Below, piece by piece: positions 42,171 through 54,957 of a DNA stretch of 64,000 nucleotides. The notes beneath the pieces are model-generated. The model had not been told where the DNA came from and searched no databases. It was given only the letters and a program-made list of their open reading frames with translations. The number at the start of each line of letters is the position of its first letter. Position 1 is the first letter of the stretch. Origin of the DNA: Desmodesmus armatus (taxonomy: Eukaryota > Chlorophyta > Chlorophyceae > Sphaeropleales > Scenedesmaceae); the NCBI GenBank assembly GCA_007449985.2, contig VIIQ02000032.1:124001-188000 (forward strand). Direction: 5' to 3'. Made by a program: the position numbers and the translations under genes.

Positions 42171-45088
42171 ACTCCCACGTCGCTGCTGTCCTTGAGCCCA
42201 GCAAGGTGCCCGTTATCCACATGAACAGCCCTTCTCGTCAACAGAGTGAAAGTGTCTACAGTCGGTTACATGGGGGTATCATATCACACCTGGCAGAACA
42301 TACTGCTGAAGCCTCACAGACACTTACACTGCCTGCAGTGCCTTGCCTCAAGGCACCCATCACTATTGTCTCTAAACGCTTTACGTCGTAAGTTGGCAGC
42401 ACGTGCGCAACACCCCATCTGGGAGCTTGACAATAAGCGCAACATACAGTGCATGCAACACCAGTGTTGTGCATCATGCAGCTCACGCAGTGGATCAAGA
42501 TTTGACTACCTTCACTTGAAGCATGAAACAAGCAAAGCAAGACACCTCCGGGGCTGGGTCAGCAAGGATGGCAGATGCTCCGCCAGCACCACACAACAGC
42601 ATGATCTCAACCAGAAATTGAGTTGAGGCAAGCAATCTGAGCCCATCCATACAAGCCATGTCAGGTGCATCAACCCATACCAATAACAACTCCTTACTTC
42701 TCATGCGCTCATGGCAGCTCCATGTCTGCTGACTGGCATCCTATGCAGACCATGAATAAGTCCAATGCAGCAGCCGCCACAGCTGCAGGCACAAGCACTG
42801 CAGCAGGGTGCAGACCAGTTGCCGCCATACACTGCCATGATGACGGCACGCCCCGCTGCTCTGTGTCGCCACCGCAGCTCATCTTGTGCTGCAGGCACGC
42901 CATATGTCGGGCACACTCTCTGGCACATGTATGATCAATGCTGCAACATGCGCCACGTGTCGTCAAAGCAGCTACGTAGTGTATACACTATGCCAGCAGT
43001 ATCCGTGGATGCCATATTTGGCACACCCACATGGCGAATCAGGCTGTGAATCATGCCGTAAACCATGATACATCACGGACTACTAAAGAGGAGTCACGAG
43101 CCGCTATCAAGCGGGTGGTCGCATCACGGGCCACACCAGGCGGACAGCTCCTGTGAACTCACACAACTGCAGCTGCCGATCCGACTAATCTAGAGTCAAG
43201 ACCCCTACAAGACCTAGGTAGGGTACATCCACGGCTTAGCCTGGTATACAATCTATACTCAGCCTGGGATCCCAGCGTAATCGGCGCCCTGCCACATCAC
43301 CAGCACAGGCAGGCAGGCAGGCACTGCCACAAACATCAAATGCAGTCGAGCACATTGACCGGGTCAACATGCTTGACTCACCCTGCCGTGTACACCTGCT
43401 TATCCGCCAATCCGTCCAAAATCAAGACACTGGCGGCAAAGCCGCCTGAGTCTGCAACCATCCATGGCAGCGTACTACGTAGTACATGCATGCAGCAAGC
43501 TGGCAGGCTACAGAGCCTGTTGGGTGACAGACACGGCGTCCACACTCAGCAGGAGCATGCCCACCGGGCTCGCACCCTACTGCACAGACCCTAGGGCACC
43601 ACCATGCATATTGAGGCCAGTAAACCACTGCATTGAGTCACCTTGGGTCACAACTCTGACAATGGTCACGACTCTAAAACCAGAACCAAGGAACAATGTT
43701 GACCCCCAGGAGAGGAACACTACTAAGCCACCCGCACACAGGCACAGGCTAGAGACAGTATCATGCAGCCTGCGCTGGTGTGCCACATCTCGTTTGCAAG
43801 CGAGGCCGCAGGTCGACTCTTGCACGCAGCCATAACCAACTCGCCACAGCCAGAGCGCAGTGGTTCGGGTGCGCTGCACCCAACCCCCCAAGAGAGAGCT
43901 TGGGAGCCCCGAAAAAGTGAAGAAAGACGGATTGGGTTGATCCTCTTCTGCTGGAGAAATGCTGGGCAGATCGCCTCCAATCCCTACCCTGGTCCTTGCC
44001 TATCCCACTTTGCTGCCACACTCAACCACACGAGACCCCTCTATGTCATCGTGTACTGCACACCGCACATATGCAGCCTGGCTGCTCACACAGAGCTTCA
44101 CCTGGCCTACTGTTGCTTTGCAACAGTGCCACACCCTACACACCCAGCACAGCCAGGCATCTTTGCTGTGCAGACTCATGACACACTCAACAAAGAGGGA
44201 GTTTTGGCAACAGCGACCTTACCCCTATGAAACAAAAAGGGAAGGACAGACAGCCCAGAGACAGAGCCCCTACCCAGACACAACCACACACACAAAGCAC
44301 CTGACCACAGCGGCAGCTTGGCACCCTGCCTGCCGGGGCTGTGCCATCTTGCAATGGTTGCCACGCAGGCCTGCAGCAGCCACACTATACTGCAACCAGG
44401 AGTAACAATGGGGGCAGCAGCTGCTGCAGCTGCGCAGTGCAGTCGCCTGGCGCGCAGCCGTACAGCCACAAACCACTGCTGTCCAGTATCAGTAGCATCC
44501 TTCCCACAGAACACACTCGCACACCTCTGACCTACAACTCACTCAACAGCACACAGACTTGCCGCAACCATGGTTAGATCACGCCACTCCAACAGCAACA
44601 AAGGCACAATGCAGTGGCTAGGCAGCTGCAACCATGACAAAGCAAATCCAGTCGGTCCAGAGTGCTCATGTGTCTTGCAACACAGCGCCGACGCGATCCC
44701 CGAGCCAGTCTGTCTGCAGACAACTGCCAGGTGATAGCCGCTGCTGCAAGCTTACCTCAGCGCGGCAGCTGCAGCAGCAGCTTGCTCTGTTGTATGGAGT
44801 GTGCTGCTGCTGCAGCCGTACCATACGCTGAGCGCACCACCAACACCTCACCACATCAATGCAAGGCCACCTGTGACCACACTACTGAAGGCGGCCCTGC
44901 TGCAGCTTCAGCAGCTGCAGACATGGCTCGCAGCAGCCCAGGCGAAACAGCAGCAAGTGCAGGCTCTGCAGCATCACTGCGCTGAGGTGAGACACAGCAC
45001 CACACTCCTGTCATACCCGGGCGGCCTCCCGCACCCCCCAAACAGCCAAGTGCTAGCGCAGCAGCTGCCAGCGAGCATCAGCGCCCTG
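42171..45088. other. 2.9 kb without a supported gene
   Basis: No spliced gene, RNA gene or long repeat was recognised. It contains palindrome copy 3 at 43472. Frames such as 43763-44230 (+) and 44801-45304 (+) lack splice or family support, and the last lies antisense to the gene at 45089. Confidence 0.5.
43472..43485. repeat. 14-bp palindrome GTACTACGTAGTAC (copy 3)
   Basis: Same arms as copies 1 and 4 but without the central base. Intergenic. Confidence 0.7.
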
Positions 45089-48000
45089 TCACCGAAGGAG
45101 GTTACGTCGGTCCCTATGATGCTCCCGCTTGTGCTGGTGGTGGAACTGTGCATGCACGACGCTGCCCGTCTGCAACGCCGCTGCCGTGCCGTTTGGCACC
45201 GCATGCAGCTGCCCGGCGGTCTTGACCACGTCCCGCAGCAACGCAGCATTCACCTCTGCCGCGTGCGACTGCACCTGCTGCTGCTGCCGGACGGCGGTGC
45301 CTGACACCTCTGCTGTCGCGCTGCTGCTGCCCAGCGGCGCTGGCATCGGCTGGCCGCTGCCGTTGTCCAGCACCTCGCTTGCACTGCAGTCAAACGGCTG
45401 GTCAAACATGTGCTCCATGTCTGACACGCTCATGCTGAGGAGGCGGGCATCGATGTCGCTGCTGCCGTAGCTGAGCAGGACACGGTTGCTGTCGAGGTAG
45501 AGTCCTGCGATGTAGGCTGTCTGTGAGGTGTCCTTCCAGATGCGCTGGTGGGTCCAGTCCGCAGCTTTGTCTTTCTTGTTCTCCTGCTTCTTGCGGGTCA
45601 CAAGAGGGAGCTCACGGCTGACACCACACACCCTGCACAATGCCAAGCACGAAGCGGCACAGGGCAGCAGTACAGGTTACACACAGAACCTATTCCGCAG
45701 TGTCCTTAACAAACCAGAAACACAGTTTCTGTATCCAGGCCGGCAGCTGGAGAAACCAGGCCGGCAGCTGGAGAAACCCTCTGGTTCAACCGGTGAAGCT
45801 GTCAGTTGCGCTGGTCAGAGCTGGGTTGCATCAATGGATCTGTGTTGCAGCAATGCATCAATGGAATTGACCCTTTCCCCACAAGTTGTTGACCCAAGCC
45901 AGCATCCCCAAGCTGCAAAAGCTCCCCAGCACACCTGAAGGGTGGTGCGGCCTCCACATAGTAGGCGTAATGGTGGTACACCTTGACCTTGTGGACACCC
46001 TCGCCAAAGGTCTGCAAGGACAACAGCAGCACAGGCAGACCCTTGTGATGCACAAGGCTCATACTTCACCCCTTGGTCAGTTTGTCACGAGTTGACCTTG
46101 CACACCATGTGCCATCGCAACTATCATACTGAAGCTCAACAAGCCTACAAAGAAAACATGCGCCAACCTAACCCAAAGTTGCAACACAGGCTGAGAGCTC
46201 TTTCAACAACATGCCGTGGGCGGGCTGCCAGTTCAGGTGCTGCTGTGCAGAGTAGGCAAGTATGTCAACATTGAGGTTGACGACAGGAGGACGTTGCAAG
46301 GCCTCAGATACATTCAAGCAACCAAGCATGCCGCATGCCCCCGTTCCGTCCCTGCCCACCTTGAAGAAATGGAAGATGCCTAGGAAGTAGTCCCTGCCGA
46401 GCCCACTGAGGTGTGCAGGCACATGGATCAAGGGCGGCCCACCATGGATGTCCTCGTCCTTGTAGGGCTCAAACAGCTTTGGGCTGGTGCTCACAAACTG
46501 CTGCACAGCAACTCCCGTCTGGTTCACCCTGCATGCACCACCACAGAGCACCAACCAGGTGATAAAGCATTGCCTGAGCCTGTGTTGTGTTGCTGTGAAT
46601 GGATGTGAGAACTAACTCAGCCTCCGCAACACTCTATAGCTTAGCTGCTGTGTTTACTTTGGGGTTACTGCCGGTAAACAACCCTACTTCCAGACTGTAC
46701 ACAGCAGTGCAAAGCAAGGCTGTGATTCCTCTTGTGACTGCGCTGCAGAGTACCAGCCGCACTGTTCTCATTGAGCCGCACCTGAACACTCGCTGTGGGA
46801 ACACGCTGTGCACCATGAACAGGTGCTCCTGCCACACAAAAGGCATCCAGTTCTTCTCCTTGATGGGCTCCCTGCTCTTCCTGCAGGTGCAGGACGACAC
46901 ACACGATGCACACACTCTGGTCAGCTTGAAAGGTAAGGCACACAGTGAACAATGGCAAAGGCAGGGAGGGAGCACCTGCCAGCACGCCTGGACCAGCCAG
47001 CAAATCGACATGTTGTTGTGGCTTACATCACTGCTGGCATGACCAAGGAGGATACTGGTGCAGTGCGATGTTCTGCTCGTGCCGGCACACATCAAGCGGA
47101 AGGTGGCAGGTGCACTGAATTATGCACAGCACTTGCTGCTGCTGACATCACACAGTAGCCCCCTGATTCACAGCCTGTTGGTTTCACCTGTTGGTGTATA
47201 GCTGGGGAGCAAAGATGCCAGGTTTGAGCTCTGTCGGCCGGTGTATCAACCATGAGTCACCAGAGTTCTCAGCAACCACCTGTAACCAGCAAACAGTACC
47301 CATGGCCACAACGTAAGCAAGCAGGTGATGTCACATTTGCGCAAGAGTGGGTTCTCATGGTTGTCCACACCTCCAGCACCCTCAGCATTCACAATTGCCA
47401 TGAGACTGCCATCAAAAATGGGCTGCTCATGTGCCACACCCATTCAGTCGATACCTTTGAGCCAAGACCCCTGCAGCTACACCGCTGTCATCACAGCTGT
47501 CGGGGCTTCAAGCACAGCTGCTGCTGGCGCATGGCTGAGGCCCAGCACGGGTATTTCCAAACCCCACCAGCAACGATTCCATCCATCCAGCCCATTACCC
47601 ACCTGCACAAGGAACTGCACGAAAATTGGGTCCTTGCAGTAGGGGCTGGCGCCAAGGGCCTCGGGCTTGCGCCCAAACACCGCATACACACCCTTGCCAG
47701 GCCAGACAAACAGCTTGGGATCCTCCACCCCCTGTGTATCCACGTCAGCCACTTTCCGCTCGCTGCCCCATAAGCACTCCTGGAAGCGCCTGCGCAAAAC
47801 AAACACAGATTGACACACAGCTTGAGATGCGCTCAAACACAAGGAGCCCAGATGAAGTCAGCAGACATGACATGGTCGACATCCCCGTTCCTCTGCACAC
47901 CGTCACCCCTTTGCAGCTGTGCTGAACACTGGCATGCACATGTGCAATGGGAAAGGTGTATGCTGAGTGCTCAGGCATGGCACCACCATCCCGTACATGA

Positions 48001-48418
48001 CAGCAGACGGCCCGCAGACAGGTCGAACGCAGCACAATTGCCACACACGAAGCAGGCAGTCACCGCGCTGCTAGCACACCATTTCCACGCTTCCTCTCCC
48101 AAGGCCCAGCCCTGCTCACCCTTGCCAGGGATCAAACTTGCGGCAGCTGACAGTCTTGAAGTCTGCTGTAGTGCTCATGCAGACATAGCCCTCGTTGAAC
48201 CACCAGTTTGTCCGGTCAATGCGCTTCATGTGTGCTGTGCGCGCTGTGCTGAGGTACACGCCCCGGTGCCGCACGATGCTGGGGTTGAAAAAGTACGGCC
48301 CCAGGTTCAGCAGCACGTCCGTGGACGGCGCTGGCCACTGCTGCGGTTTTGGCGCCAAACTGCTGAGCAGCAGGAAGCCCAGCAACCCTATCGTCACCCA
48401 TACTGCAAGTCTGCGCAT
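45089..48418 (-). CDS. Type II membrane protein with glycosidase/phosphorylase-like beta-propeller
   Basis: Probably a Golgi enzyme acting on glycans; the repeats look like the five-bladed propeller of GH43/GH130-type proteins, though the exact family is not certain. Exons in coding order: 48418-48120, 47789-47603, 46880-46782, 46528-46360, 46011-45935 and 45632-45089. Phase requires one small unseen exon between 47602 and 46881. Residues 2-23 form a signal anchor (RRLAVWVTIGLLGFLLLSSL). Blade-like pieces are YFFNPSIVRHRGVYLSTART, then RTNWWFNEGYVCMS; GVEDPKLFVWPGKGVYAVFG; EKNWMPFVWQEHLFMVHSVF; GRDYFLGIFHFFK; VYHHYAYYVEAAPPFR; and AGLYLDSNRVLLSYGSSDID. The frame stays open upstream of the chosen ATG to about 48970 with Gln/His-rich sequence, so the N-terminus may be longer. 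Confidence 0.75.
45739..45781. repeat. 21-bp tandem duplication
   Basis: CCGGCAGCTGGAGAAACC is present twice in a row inside an intron of the propeller gene. Confidence 0.8.
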
Positions 48419-51400
48419 CAAGTAGAGCACCCGCTGCTGCCGAAGCCGCTCCGCTGCTGAGTGCCACAAGCTGCCGGACTGCTTGCCGAGCTTGTGATAG
48501 CCTGCTGCAGCGTACGCTGTCGCGTGGTGGTGATGCTGCTGCTGGTGCTGCTGTGGGTTGGATGTCGGCAACTGATGGCCCCAGTTGCTGTTGCCGTGTA
48601 CCGCTTGGTACGTACCAGCCTCGCCCTGGACAGGGCTGCTGCAGCTGTTGTGCTGACCCAGCGCTGCTGCTGAAGGGTTGGACACCCTGTGCTTCACGTC
48701 CCTGGCTGCGGCTGCACCGGTAGTTGCACAGAACCCGTTTGGGGGTGCCTGCTGCTGCTGCGACCTGGGGCACGGGCTAGTGTGGCGGGTGTGAACTGTG
48801 CTGGGTGGCCCAGGGGATTTGGTGACGCGGGCTGGGTCGCCTACATCGCCTGCAAGGTGGCCTCCCCTAGGAGAACTGCCCTGGCGCTCCAGCTGTCCTG
48901 CCTGCCCAGACTGCACCCCGCAGCCCACGCGGTGAGCGCGTGGTGCTGTGTGTGCTGCTTCTGGTACTGCTCACGTGTGCAGCTGACGGTTGGTCAACCT
49001 GAGCAGGGTCGACAACAAGAAGGGCGGTCCGGTCCCAGCAGCAGGTGGTGGAGGTGGGACTCGCTGTTGTTGAGACTTGCTATTGAGGGGAGGCAGTGGT
49101 GGGCAGCATACGCAGCTGGGTTATACCACATGGTGTGTTGCCACCCTGTGCTGCACCCAGGCTGTGTCAGGCCACAGAGCACTGCAACAGCAGACACTGC
49201 CTGACGAGCAGTCCCCCAACAGTCGAGCATGCCCTGTTCACGCAAGCCACCTGCTTCACGTTCATTCAAGTAAGGACAAGGCTGGTTGACGACTGCTGAA
49301 CTGATGAAAGGCTGACGCTGCTGCAGCACAAGGGTTGACCGTCTGCTGACAAGCGCGCTGGCAAGTGATAGATGCCAGCTACAATGCAGACGTTATCAGA
49401 TGCACACCTGTAGACCCAAAACGTAGCTCCAAGCTCTGAACTGCAACAGCGAGAGGAACAAAGGCGAACAAGAGCTTTCAAGTTTGCTGCAGACACACTC
49501 CGGCAACTGTTGTGCTTGCAGAGAATTCAAGATTGATGCAATACAGCCGATGACATTGGTGTATGAAGCTTGCGAAGACAAGTGAACAAGCCAAGTTGAA
49601 CCACGGCACAATCAACCCTTGACGATGGACATCCGTCTTTTGACAATATCAATGTTTTCAACGGAGGCTTTTCCTTATTATACATCTTGCGTTGTGCAGT
49701 GTTGTGTTCAGGTCAACCTGACTCACCCACCAGGGCTTGCTGCAGCAGAACAAAGTGACTACAGGTGGTGAGCTGTTGTAGCGCCTTCAACTCCTTGTTG
49801 TGCTGGCTCAACCCCTGTGCCCGATCGTCTTCTTGTCCAAAGTTGGTGGGCTAGCGCTGCTGGTCTGGGACTACCTGGCCCATCATGCAGCTACCCGCAT
49901 GGTGGGTGAATTGCAGCACCGTTGCAGAAGCTGCCGGCAGTGAGCTTGTCACCGACGCTGCTGCTTGCCACAGCAGTTTGTTAGAATCTGCTCAACATAA
50001 TCATACAGTCGCATCCCACCACTGGATCACGCCTGTCCAGAAGTGTCACCAGTGGTCACTACCTGCAACTGCTACCCAGCGGTACCGCGTCCGACGTGAC
50101 TAGGGCACACCAAACACCATCAGCACCACCTTTGGTGTATATATGGTCTTCTCAATCTTCTCGGCTTTGTCCCTGGTTGGGGTGCGTGTGAATCTGCCGG
50201 GTTGGCCTCATGACAAGAATGCATGCACGTGTACATGATGCGTGTCGGACACGTGTCTGTTAAGCCAGCCTCCAACTCATCATACACAGTCACTGTGGTG
50301 GGACGGTCTGTCCGGGAATGCCTGAGATTAAGAAGTCATGGGTTTGTCCTCTGGCCAGGAAGCAGGATGCCTCTATCTATCCCGCCCTTCATTGGCAGCA
50401 CACAAGGCAAGGTACAACGTCATGCTGACGCAGCCTGCCGGGGCATGCACACACAATTGCACACGTTTGCCCTGCAGCAGCTCAGCCACATGCACTTATC
50501 TGCAGCATGCCTTTACCTAGGTCAGTGCACACAGGGCGGCAGACAGCTGCATGCCTGTGACAGGCTGACCGCTGTTCTTCTTTTGGTTGGGAGGCAACCC
50601 CATCCAGGGCCGCCATAGCTTGTGACAATCTGAAGGTGGTAAAAGCAGGGACTGCGCTTTGAATTGTGGCGAGACCTGTACGTGTAGGCAGCCAGTGGGT
50701 GGCGTCCGCCCCCCCCCCCCCCCTTTATGTTGCGTACAGAAGATCAATAGCTACCCTTTGACTTGAGGCTGGATGCACACCTGGATGCACACCTTGCATG
50801 CATGCATGCGTGTATGTGGCGAATAACCTGCGCAGGTGATCAGCCACGTACGGCCCTGGGCAGAGTGGGCGTGCTGGACTGGCGGGTCAGATGTGGCTGT
50901 GGCTATGACTGTGAAACTTCAAGGTGGTTGTCGAGTCAACTGCGTGGATTCAATCTGAGCGCCCAGATAAGGCACTACCATGGCATAAGATTTGACAGCC
51001 ACTGCTGGCACGGGGCAGACATTCTGCGGGCAGATACGGCATTGCGGCCAGATACGTCATCTTGAAGCAATTGACCGTGTGAAGTAGCTGTCACACAGGC
51101 TGCCGTGGCACAACTGGCCCCAACATGGCCACAAAGACGCATTACCGTAATGCACAGGATGTGTTACATCTGCACAGGGCCGCACAACTGGACGACGAAG
51201 GTCGCCTAAAAGCTTGCCATGATACTGGCACTTCATCCAGCTGCCAAACTGGTATCCATCAACATATAGCACATGCAGGTGCATGTCACATACTGTCACA
51301 GAAGTTGCCTTGGAGCAACAGCAATTGGGGTTGACTATGCAACCCACTAAACCCACACCAACAAAGCCTGAGCATCCTGCCACTGTGTACAGCACAACAA

Positions 51401-52377
51401 CTCACCCTCATATGGAGTGGCAGTACATGCCAAACAGCAATAAGAGTAGCCACCAAATGCAGCTTGGACTGCGTGGCCAACACTGCATGCTGGGATGCCG
51501 CATGAACCATAACTAAGCAGCCCTAGGTAGTACCTAACTAGCCCTAGGTACTACCGTAGTACGAACAGCAGAGTGACATACATGGCTGGTGCGATGACGT
51601 CATGGGACTGACCGGCTGCCAAGAGACTGGCAGGGATTGCCCCACCCGGGACAGCTTGATGTGACATGCTCGGTCCGTTGCCAACACGTGCTGCTGCCTT
51701 GCAGCCATACACAGACAACATTTGGCCGGAGTGTATGCGATGCTAAGTAGCAGAAGGAAGCTTGGTACGATCTGAACCAGAGGAAAGCAAAGCGAGAGAA
51801 GCTGATTGCTTGTGTGCGATCAGACCGCTGCCAGTCAGGACAGTGGCAAGACACACCCTAGTGCCACAGCAGCTGACAACACGTCCTGAAACCACAGCAG
51901 TTGAAAGCAGAACAATGACATGGCAGGGGTGGCACCAACCCTGCAGGCAAGCACACATGCCTGCCTTTGGGTGGTCGACATGGTGTGCATGCACACAGGG
52001 CCCCTGGCACTCCCGTTGCGGAGACAACGCAGTGCACAAGCCAGACCGCTTTGCAAAGCCAAAGGTGAAGCACTTGCCGTAGGACCTCAACGAATCTGTA
52101 CTGCGCAGCCAGAACTGCGAGGCCAGCACAGACAGTGACACAACCACAAGAACAGCTCCCAGGAGATAAAAGCACACACCTAAGTGCATTTGCCAAGGCT
52201 AGCAGACTGGGGTTGCGGTCAGCCCAGGCCACAAACCCCTCTACCATACACAACACCGCACTCTCGCAAAGTGCTGTCCTCTCAGTGCTGATCACTTCGG
52301 CTCACACCTCTGGTACAGCTGCCGAAGAAGCTTCAAGCACCTAAGCAAACCCATGACCTAGTTACGACCCAAGCCCC
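48419..52377. other. 4 kb between the propeller gene and the rhomboid-like gene
   Basis: The two genes are on the same strand, so this holds the propeller gene's upstream region (possibly a 5' exon near 48420-48970) and the rhomboid-like 3' UTR. It includes a poly-C run at 50710 and palindrome copy 4 at 51548. No other gene is supported. Confidence 0.5.
51523..51562. repeat. 15-bp palindrome (copy 4) within a CCCTAGGTA repeat
   Basis: GTACTACCGTAGTAC at 51548-51562 is the exact reverse complement of copy 1. It is preceded by a short direct repeat, GCCCTAGGTA, with a further AGGTAGTACCT palindrome in the first unit. Confidence 0.8.
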
Positions 52378-54957
52378 CTAACCCAGGGCACTCCTGGCAG
52401 CACTGCCCACAATCAGCACCCCAGCCAGTAGGCCCACAGCCCCTGCACCAACCAACGCCCGCTCAAGCCCGCTGCGGCGATCCAACACCACCTGAGTGGC
52501 TGGTGCATCATCAGGCACCATCATACTGCCGACCGGTATGTCAACCTCCTGCACAAGAGTGAACCGCGGCCCCATTAGGTACCCCAGGGTAAGCCCCGTC
52601 AGCAAGCCGCCAATATGTGCCGTATTATCCACCATGGATCCCGGCAGCACCCCAAGGCCTAGCATAAGACCTACGATGCCCACACCAGCCCAGGGCTTTC
52701 TCAAAGTGCTGCTGCCCTGCTTTCCGTCCTCTGCTTTGCTGCGGCGGCTGTTGAGAGACTTCTTCACTATCTCCATATTGGCAAGTTCATAGCCCACCAT
52801 GCCTCCAATGAGGCCGACTGTGGCTGCTGTTGCGCAGGAGATGGGGTCGGGGTTGCTGCTGAACAGCAGGACGGAGCTGGAGCCTGCGAGGCCACTGAGC
52901 AGGTAGATGTAGATGAACACGCTGTGACCCAGCAGCGCCTCAATGCCTGACACAGCACAGCACGGCACAGCACGGCCCAGTACGGCAGCAACAGCAGCAG
53001 TATCAGAAGGGGTGTACATGGTGTCTGTAATGTTTGCAGCAACTCATTTGACTCGGTTGACCTCTTCCGTGCTGTGTGCATGCTGCCCGTGCCACGACCC
53101 GAGTGGAGTGCAAATGATGATGGGCGTGCAATTGCTGCCGCCACCAGCAGGAAACTCCACACAGCTGTGCAGAGGAGGTGGCATAGTGTGGTGATACAAG
53201 CTCCAAGTGCATGTACAGGCCGCCTGGGACGGACCCAGAATGCCCATGGGGCCCAATACTGCAGCAACCAGCACTTCAAGGTGCTGGTGCCTGTGTGATT
53301 GCCTGTGTGATTGCTGTGTGATAAAACAGCGCGGCAACATATCTTGATATCGTGAGATCTTGACAAAGTGCAAGTCAACATGCTGCAATGACAGTGACAT
53401 GAGCCGCCACGACTGCTATGCTCACCTGGCCCCATGAAGCCCAAGAAAAGTGTGTCCAGCGCCAGATGAGTGATGCCTCCATGCAGCAGGAGGCTGGTAA
53501 ACAGCCGCCAGGACTCTCCAGACGCAAGCACTGTACGGACGACACCACAGCACACAGCACAGCATGGCAGAGGGTTGCGGCATGACACGGTGAGTAACAC
53601 ACCAGCTTGGGCCGAGAGACCGCAGCAGGGACGCAACCTGACTGCCCGTCTGGTCAGGTGTGGCTGTGATGCACTAGGAGATTCCCCCGGCCTGGATGGT
53701 GGTGGAGCGTGGGGCTTGTCGAACTTCTGCACTGCTTGATGCACGTTGGTCACTGAAACACACTCCTCAGCAAAGCTTGCCATAACCGATGTTTTAGCAG
53801 CTTGCTGTGGCTGACACATCACAGTCCTGAAATCTGGCACTAGTACTCATACGTCCATCTCACACCCCCTCTCATTCCGGATCCCTGGCCCGGAATGTTA
53901 CAAATCCAATTTCCCCCTCCACACTCGTAACAGCAGCAGCCCCGCAATGTTACTCACCCTCCTTTGGCTGCATGGCCAGCTCCCTTGCCATGGCCTCTGC
54001 AGCATCCGGCCCTTGTGCCACTGCCAGCCAGGTGCCTGCTGCATACACTGCTAGCTGGGTAGCCATGATCAAGTAGCAGAAGTAAGGGTCAACCTGTGCA
54101 GAAAACGCGCGGGACAACACACAACGTGGTTCCATATGATATGCCAGCACTACAGCCGCACGAAAACATACCCAACGAGCTTGTTGACCCACACAGGAGG
54201 CAGCAACAAACGCAGGTCAGCTGTGGGCATGGGCTGACGAAGAAAGGCTGCTCATTTGCACAGTAGCCTAGCACAAAGGCGCGCGGGGGGGGGGGGGGGG
54301 GGGGGCAGCCATGCAGTGCAGGCGTTTGCTGGATGCCAGGTAGTACAAAACAGCAGACAACAATCACCAAGGTAGTACCTGTGGTATGTCCAACTCGCCG
54401 CCCATCTTTGTGCTTTTGCCGCTGCGCACTTTGGTGGCATACAGGGCCTGGTCTGTCACAAAACGTGCCAGCTCCCCAGGGGGCTGCAGCAGGGTTTGAC
54501 GGGGTGGCGCTGACTGCTTTGCCTTCAACTGCCACCATGGGACCAACTGCTGGTCAGGGTTTAGCAGCTGCTGTGGATCTGCAGCAGGACCCAGCAACAC
54601 CACATCAGCAGCACTGCAAGATTTGGCACATGAAGCACGTGGAGCATGGAAACGCCAGGGCAGCACGCACAGCAACACACACGAAAAGCCAGCACAATGT
54701 ATGATGATGTGCCCAGACCAATCCACACTCCACCATGTCTGGGAAAGTGCATGCCCACCTTCTGCAGACCCCAAGAGGGCATCGATGTTGTCAATGGATG
54801 TTGGTTCTGCACCTGTCTGGCTGCTTTGCTCGTGCTGCTGCATGGATGATGCACATTGTAGCAACTTGCTTCTGTGTGGCGCAGATGCTGCATGCCTTTG
54901 TGAGCTGCACACCCTAGATGACCGGCCTACAGCAGTAGCATTCTGCTGGAGCAACAT
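52378..54957 (-). CDS. Chloroplast-targeted rhomboid-like protein, catalytic Ser replaced by Thr
   Basis: Member of the rhomboid intramembrane protease superfamily, probably proteolytically inactive. Exons in coding order: 54957-54759, 54613-54379, 54093-53958, 53530-53426 and 52946-52378 (about 414 residues). Phases agree from exon 2 onward, but exon 1 to 2 is out of phase with the donor chosen, so that junction is unsure. A small exon near 53690-53755 is possible. The N-terminus is Ser/Gln/Ala/Arg-rich like a transit peptide. Helix 1 is FCYLIMATQLAVYAAGTWLA; the rhomboid GExWRLhTxxhLHGGhxHL motif is GESWRLFTSLLLHGGITHLA. The usual GASGAxxG reads CATAATVG, with Thr (codon 52828-52830) in place of the nucleophile. 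The helix-6 His is kept in DNTAHIGGLLTGLTLG. Confidence 0.85.

Noticed and set aside
13748..54310. Homopolymer G/C runs (13748, 16264, 26019, 32158, 50710, 54287) as quadruplex or regulatory signals
   Set aside because: Lengths are unreliable in assemblies, and they lie in introns or spacers with no shared context.
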